Shown here piece after piece: positions 7,164 through 10,853 of a DNA stretch of 10,853 bases. The notes under the pieces were generated by a model. The model saw only the letters and a program-made list of their open reading frames with translations. It was not told where the DNA came from and made no database searches. The DNA is taken from assembly GCA_031281385.1 (NCBI GenBank), contig JAITFL010000093.1:1-10853 (forward strand), given 5' to 3'. The position numbers and the translations under genes were made by a program. Numbering within the stretch: the stretch's first letter is position 1; each line of letters begins with the position of its first letter. This DNA comes from Holophagales bacterium (lineage in GTDB: Bacteria > Acidobacteriota > Holophagae > Holophagales > Holophagaceae).

Positions 7164-8270
7164 CTATCTCAGTTTTAGGGAACTCAACGCCAGTATCGAG
7201 CAGATCACCGCCATTATCCAAAGCCTGATGACCACCTTTGTCTCTTTTAGTCCGCTGAGCTCTAGATGGTGATGGAATGGGGCCATCTTAAAAATGCGCT
7301 TGCCGCCCCGAAGCTTGTACGAGCCGACCTGGAGTATCACGGAGAGGGCTTCCCACACGAAGAGGCCGCCGGCAAGCACCAAGAGCAATTCCTGCTGAAT
7401 CATTATTGCAACCGTGCCAAGAGCGCCGCCAAGGCCAAGGGAGCCTGTGTCTCCCATAAAAATCTCCGCCGGATGAGCGTTGAACCAGAGGAAGCCCAAA
7501 GACGCCCCGCCCATCGCGCCAAGGAAAACTGCCAGTTCCGATGCGCCCGGGACAAAGGGGACAAATAGATAATTGGCGTACCCATAGTGCCCAACCACGT
7601 ATGCCAGCGCGGTGAATGTTGCGCTAACAATAAGTATTCCGCCAATAGCCAAACCGTCCAAGCCATCCGTGAGGTTGACGGCGTTGCTTGTTCCAACCAT
7701 CACCAGCCATATCCAAGGTATGAGAAAAATGCCAATGTCGGGTCGCCAGTTTTTGAAGAATGGCACCGAGAGGCGGCTGGTCTCGACCCCCCTAAGGTCG
7801 AAATGCAGTATGAGCCAAGCCACAAACAAACTTATGACGGTGAGAGCCGCCATCTTTTTCCAGCCACTCAGCCCCTTGTTTTGTTTGCGGAGCAATTTTT
7901 TCGCATCGTCGTACGCCCCGACTGCGGCAAATCCGATAAGGCTGATAAGTGCCGCCCAAATCACGCCGCTGCCAAGCTTGCACCAAAAAAGCGTTGAGAC
8001 GAATATGGAGCCAACTATCAGCAAACCGCCCATGGTCGGCGTCCCGTTTTTGCTGGCATGGTGTTCGGGCCCTTCTTCCCTGACAAGCTGCCCAACTTTT
8101 AGTTTCGTCAGCGTCCTTATCAGCCAAGGGCCAAGAGAGAGGCTTATGACAAAGGCCGTCGCAGCGGCTATGGCACTCCTGAACGTCACATACCCAAAAA
8201 GGTTTGCCGCCCCTGCAAAAACCTTGGCCGGCAATAGAAGCCTGATCGCATCAAAGGCCCAAGGTATCAT
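7164..8270 (-). CDS. mraY: Phospho-N-acetylmuramoyl-pentapeptide transferase
   Basis: This 368-aa polytopic membrane enzyme transfers phospho-MurNAc-pentapeptide from UDP to undecaprenyl phosphate, giving lipid I, the first membrane step of peptidoglycan synthesis. The sequence shows NGTPTMGG (75-82), Asp121-Asp122 in GAYDDAKK, NAVNLTDGLDGLA (196-208), NAHPAEIFMGDTGSLGLGG with Asp274, and the His triad PFHHHLE (333-335). These are the conserved motifs of the family, and many hydrophobic segments lie between them. Length is typical (about 360). The ATG is supported by GGAGG at 8277-8281, six bases upstream on the - strand. murF, its usual direct neighbour, lies 790 bp upstream beyond an opposing gene, so mraY may need its own promoter in 8271-8380; I see no strong one. 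alr follows after seven bases. Confidence 0.97.
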   Translation of the reverse strand: MIPWAFDAIRLLLPAKVFAGAANLFGYVTFRSAIAAATAFVISLSLGPWLIRTLTKLKVGQLVREEGPEHHASKNGTPTMGGLLIVGSIFVSTLFWCKLGSGVIWAALISLIGFAAVGAYDDAKKLLRKQNKGLSGWKKMAALTVISLFVAWLILHFDLRGVETSRLSVPFFKNWRPDIGIFLIPWIWLVMVGTSNAVNLTDGLDGLAIGGILIVSATFTALAYVVGHYGYANYLFVPFVPGASELAVFLGAMGGASLGFLWFNAHPAEIFMGDTGSLGLGGALGTVAIMIQQELLLVLAGGLFVWEALSVILQVGSYKLRGGKRIFKMAPFHHHLELSGLKETKVVIRLWIMAVICSILALSSLKLR

Positions 8271-8308
8271 TCACCGCCTCCGGGGGAGCATCAATTTCAA
8301 ACAATGTA

Positions 8309-8346
8309 CATATCTGACACATATAACTCACCGAGCAACAGATATG
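8309..8346. promoter_or_regulatory. 8-bp inverted repeat in the mraY / membrane-gene divergent region
   Basis: CATATCTG (8309-8316) and CAGATATG (8339-8346) are exact reverse complements, with a spacing of 30 bp between half-sites, close to three helix turns. The element lies between two divergently read genes, 38 bp before the mraY start and 34 bp before the ATG of the + strand gene. It could be an operator serving both directions. The dyad is seen directly; the function is inferred, and an 8-bp repeat can occur by chance. Confidence 0.3.
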
Positions 8347-8365
8347 CCAACCACTGTTGAGGGAA

Positions 8366-8374
8366 TGGTATTAT
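8366..8374 (+). promoter_or_regulatory. Extended -10-like element (TGG-TATTAT) directly before the membrane-protein ATG
   Basis: TGGTATTAT matches a TGn extended -10 with a five-of-six hexamer. No good -35 lies 17 bases upstream. Transcription would begin about seven bases after the hexamer, at or next to the ATG at 8381, which predicts a leaderless or nearly leaderless mRNA. GAGGG touches the ATG (8376-8380) and is too close to act as a normal ribosome binding site. Confidence 0.3.
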
Positions 8375-8380
8375 CGAGGG

Positions 8381-8995
8381 ATGGAATTCAATGGGTGGAA
8401 GACGTTGCGACTGGGTGCCGTCCTTCTGGCGGTCGCGCTTGTGCTGGGCGGCTTGATCTATGCTTTCTGGCCTATTTCCTGTTTTGTGTGCCTGGGCATT
8501 GCACTGCTAGGCATCGCACTCGGATGGCTCGGCCATCGCATGGATCGCTCGAAAGGCACTTCGCCAAGCACTAGCAAGGTCGCCCTAGTCACCAAGGTCG
8601 GCGACGAGAACACTTCCTCTAACGAGGGCAAAGATGGCCCCGGAAGCAGCCGTCCTCCAGCGAAATCAAAGAAACCAGTGAAACCCCGCAAACCAATCGA
8701 ACCACTGTCGCGTTACCAGAAGATCGGCTGCATCACCGAACTCGTGATGATGTCCAGCCTCATACTAGCATTCTTCCTCTTGGATGGCTGGGAAGTTGTG
8801 CAGGGGTTGCTGGCGTTGCTGGTCGGTGTCGTATGCATCCCAGTACTCATCATTTGCATAGTCAAAGAGATACAGCGCAAGCGCAGGGCAAAGGCGGCGG
8901 CCAAGGTGGCACTGCCGGATCTCGCCGCAGAGGAAAAAGGACAGGGGAAAAGCAACGACGCACCCCCGCCAGGCTCGGCAACTTGGCGGATGTAA
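8381..8995 (+). CDS. Hypothetical four-helix membrane protein inside the murF-mraY interval
   Basis: This 204-aa protein from ATG 8381 is not one I recognise. Two hydrophobic helices (about 11-30 and 32-51) are joined by a hydrophilic, Lys/Pro/Ser-rich linker (about 55-110, with a KSKKPVKPRKPIEP stretch) to two more helices (about 118-135 and 141-161). A strongly basic segment EIQRKRRAKAAAK and a polar Pro-rich tail follow. By the positive-inside rule the linker and both ends are probably cytoplasmic. There are no catalytic motifs. An in-frame TTG at 8357 could add eight residues; I prefer the ATG because the extension has no clear ribosome binding site and adds nothing recognisable. The gene opposes murF and mraY. 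The long open frame, the membrane pattern and the lack of a better gene on the other strand argue it is real, but its start is uncertain. Confidence 0.72.
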   Translation: MEFNGWKTLRLGAVLLAVALVLGGLIYAFWPISCFVCLGIALLGIALGWLGHRMDRSKGTSPSTSKVALVTKVGDENTSSNEGKDGPGSSRPPAKSKKPVKPRKPIEPLSRYQKIGCITELVMMSSLILAFFLLDGWEVVQGLLALLVGVVCIPVLIICIVKEIQRKRRAKAAAKVALPDLAAEEKGQGKSNDAPPPGSATWRM

Positions 8996-9060
8996 TGTTG
9001 GCATAGTTGCTCTGGGCTAATTACGATGCAAGCTCCCCAAATGTCAATCCGCCCTACCGC

Positions 9061-10443
9061 TTAGCCCCTGAACCCTGCCTCTGCCTCATCCACGCCAAGG
9101 CGCTCCAACAAATTTGAAACCACCCTCTCCGCCTTCCAGTGGCGGCTGCCCTTTACCAAGATGCGGGAGCCCGTTGGCAGCGCGGCCAGTTCTGGTTCCA
9201 TGCTTTCAAAGTCGGGATATGCCTTGGCGCCCAACCCAAAGCCCGCCGCATAGTCATTCGCAAAGTCTCCGTACGCCCACAGGCGGCTGATGCCCTCTTT
9301 TTTCAGCGCCAGCCCCGTGGCCTCGTGGATTGATGCAGACTCCGCGCCCAGTTCGCGGATGCAGCCCAAGACTGCCACTGGCTCGCCGCCGTCAAGTTCC
9401 ATAAGAGATTTCACACAAGACAGTATGGATTCTTGGCTGGCGTTATATGATTCGTCCAGCAGCCAACTGCCACCCACAAGCCTATACAGCCGCCCCCTGC
9501 CCTCTTGGGGCTGGGCCGATGCGATGCCATTGACAATTTCATCTTCGCCGAACCCGGCCAACAGAGCGATGGAAATTGCCAAGAGCGCGTTTTGGGCTTG
9601 GTGTAGCCCCGGCAGCCTAATTTCTGCGTTCAGTCTGCCACTAGGGTGAACCACTGAAAAACTGCTCCCCATGCAGCCCAAAGACTTGATAGAAGAAATG
9701 AAATAGCCCGTGCCCTCACCCACTGGCACTGCGCGGACGGGATGAGCATCGGACGCGCCATTCCCTTCCGCCAGCCACCTGCACCAAGTGTCATTAGCTG
9801 GATAGACCCACGCGCCGCCATGCCTTATTCCCGCAATGATCTCGCCTTTGGCCTTTGCTATGCCCTTTTGCCCTTCTGGAAAATTCTCTAGGTGTGCGCT
9901 GCCGATGTTGGCGATAACGCCAAAATCTATGGGGGCTATTTCTGTCAGGCGCTTGATCTCTCCTGGCGTTGACATACCCATTTCAAGCACGGCGGCTTCC
10001 AACCCATCTGGCAGCGTTGCCAGCGCGGCGGGCAGACCCAGCGTATTATTGCGGTTTCCAGGCGTCTTCCATGCCGATGTAGCCGCGGCCAGCATCTCCT
10101 TTGTGCTGGTCTTGCCAACGGAGCCCGTCACGCCAAAAACGAACTTTGGCCTATGTTCGGACAACCTAGTCTGCCCCCACTTCTGCAGAGCAGCCAATGT
10201 GTCGCTCACTATCAATTGCGGCGCAGTAACGTCCAACGCATGGTCTAGCAGCAGGCAAGCGGCCCCGCCCTGCACAGCCTTCAAAGCGTATTCATGGCCG
10301 TCCCTTTCACCCTTTAGCGCGACAAAACAATCGCCATCGCCGATTGTCCTAGAATCTAGGCTCACACCGCTGGGAACAACGCTACCATCGCCTATCAATT
10401 CAGCGTTGAGGATGGCCGAGAGCTGGGCGAGAGAATAGAACAT
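9061..10443 (-). CDS. murF: UDP-N-acetylmuramoyl-tripeptide--D-alanyl-D-alanine ligase
   Basis: MurF adds D-Ala-D-Ala to UDP-MurNAc-tripeptide with ATP, the last cytoplasmic step before MraY. From ATG 10443 the protein has 460 aa, the usual size. The N-terminal domain has SLDSRTIGDGDCFVALKGERDGHE, which binds the UDP-sugar. The central Mur-ligase domain has VTGSVGKTSTKE with P-loop Lys111, GNRNNTLGLP, EMGMSTPGEI and NIGSAHLENF. The C-terminal domain has LLDESYNASQES, a variant of the usual YNANP-type motif, and GSRHWKAERVV. I chose ATG 10443 because GGGAGG lies four bases upstream and the Mur fold begins right there. ATG 10455, which shares a base with the preceding TAA stop, is a close alternative adding four residues. 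The preceding gene is sua5-like and ends 11 bases before, so the two are probably co-transcribed. The convergent membrane gene ends 65 bp past its stop. Confidence 0.96.
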   Translation of the reverse strand: MFYSLAQLSAILNAELIGDGSVVPSGVSLDSRTIGDGDCFVALKGERDGHEYALKAVQGGAACLLLDHALDVTAPQLIVSDTLAALQKWGQTRLSEHRPKFVFGVTGSVGKTSTKEMLAAATSAWKTPGNRNNTLGLPAALATLPDGLEAAVLEMGMSTPGEIKRLTEIAPIDFGVIANIGSAHLENFPEGQKGIAKAKGEIIAGIRHGGAWVYPANDTWCRWLAEGNGASDAHPVRAVPVGEGTGYFISSIKSLGCMGSSFSVVHPSGRLNAEIRLPGLHQAQNALLAISIALLAGFGEDEIVNGIASAQPQEGRGRLYRLVGGSWLLDESYNASQESILSCVKSLMELDGGEPVAVLGCIRELGAESASIHEATGLALKKEGISRLWAYGDFANDYAAGFGLGAKAYPDFESMEPELAALPTGSRILVKGSRHWKAERVVSNLLERLGVDEAEAGFRG

Positions 10444-10454
10444 TATGCCTCCCA

Positions 10455-10853
10455 TTATTCCTTGGACGCGGCCCTGAACAACCTGTCCCTTATGGCCATC
10501 CATTCATCCGACTGGGGCGGCTCTTGGACCAGCACCCTCTGGCAGCCTATGGAGTCTAGGTCATGCAGTGCTGCGTAAATGCCAGCCATCGCCATCATTG
10601 CATCGCTAGGCAGTCTCTTGATGGTACATTCTTGCAATTCTGGGGGAACAGGAATATCTTCCCCGAAAAGGATCGCAGCGATTCCGCCCCTGCCCTGCCT
10701 AGCCAGCGCATCAAGCATCTCCATCAGTTCGCCTAGCCCATGGACACTCAATTGGGCCTTTGGCGCATAATGGCGGCTGGACATGCCAGGCGCGGCCTGC
10801 GTGGCTCCGCGCTCTACCGCGCCGCAAAAAACCGCAACAGGGCCTATGGTTTC
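10455..10853 (-). CDS. Sua5-type L-threonylcarbamoyladenylate synthase, C-terminal part only
   Basis: The frame is open to the right edge, so only about 132 C-terminal residues are seen. The diagnostic stretch is AAPGMSSRHYAPKAQL (around 10755-10800), which matches the PGM-x-x-RHYAPK motif joining the YrdC catalytic domain to the Sua5 C-terminal domain. The end, DEWMAIRDRLFRAA, is also typical of Sua5. By family knowledge the enzyme makes threonylcarbamoyl-AMP from Thr, bicarbonate and ATP for t6A37 tRNA modification in the cytoplasm. The catalytic YrdC domain lies outside the window, so catalytic residues cannot be checked. The first internal ATG (10784) is within the motif and is not a plausible start. 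The TAA stop at 10455-10457 lies 11 bases from the preferred murF start. Similarity is judged from motifs alone, hence moderate confidence and no gene symbol. Confidence 0.75.
   Translation of the reverse strand, partial: ETIGPVAVFCGAVERGATQAAPGMSSRHYAPKAQLSVHGLGELMEMLDALARQGRGGIAAILFGEDIPVPPELQECTIKRLPSDAMMAMAGIYAALHDLDSIGCQRVLVQEPPQSDEWMAIRDRLFRAASKE

Noticed and set aside
7612..8574. A 320-codon open frame on the + strand opposite mraY
   Set aside because: It is antisense to clear mraY sequence and runs into the membrane-protein gene in another frame; its translation has no recognisable motifs and reads as a shadow.
8271..9060. Mobile element between mraY and murF
   Set aside because: No transposase, no terminal inverted repeats and no target duplication were found at the borders.
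9836..10438. A 200-codon open frame on the + strand opposite murF
   Set aside because: murF motifs on the other strand are unambiguous; this frame has no family features.
10453..10503. Longer murF starting at ATG 10503
   Set aside because: This would add 20 residues not typical of MurF and overlap the upstream gene; the ribosome binding site and the family fold begin near 10443.

Overview
The window shows a gene-dense bacterial chromosome segment with seven protein genes (two cut by the window edges) and no visible tRNA, rRNA, CRISPR array or transposase. The organism cannot be fixed from the sequence. Strings of PAS units ending in a 'YxRDLRE' motif and 'WKNG...VFVSGxDVYVAGYE' repeat lipoproteins are, from memory, typical of anaerobic or host-associated bacteria such as Spirochaetota, Fibrobacterota and Synergistota. 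A lipoprotein and a peptidoglycan cluster fit a walled bacterium, probably diderm. This taxonomic reading is low confidence.

Left part, + strand. Bases 2-3352 hold the C-terminal part of a very large diguanylate cyclase. It has seven complete tandem PAS units of about 129 aa, the tail of an eighth at the left edge, and a GGDEF domain with GGEEF and a product-inhibition RxxD site. A 175-bp gap follows, with a perfect 13-bp inverted repeat overlapping an extended -10-like sequence. Next come a DegT/DnrJ/EryC1/StrS sugar aminotransferase (3528-4655), a heptamer repeat, and a secreted lipoprotein (4723-5862) made of WKNG repeats that probably fold as a seven-bladed beta-propeller.

Right part, mainly - strand. 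Reading right to left: the C-terminal domain of a Sua5-type threonylcarbamoyl-AMP synthase (cut by the right edge), murF, mraY and alr. Alr makes D-Ala, MurF attaches D-Ala-D-Ala to the UDP-MurNAc-tripeptide, and MraY moves the product to the lipid carrier, so three of the four form a coherent peptidoglycan precursor block. Between murF and mraY, where dcw clusters are normally contiguous, sits an oppositely oriented gene for an unrecognised four-helix membrane protein (8381-8995), preceded by an inverted repeat and an extended -10-like sequence.

The least ordinary things are the PAS array with an invariant C-x11-C pair in every unit, near-identity between non-adjacent PAS units 3 and 6, the propeller lipoprotein whose two ends look complementary, and the divergent membrane gene inside the murF-mraY block. 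No clearly new multi-gene system (defence, mobile or biosynthetic) is evident.
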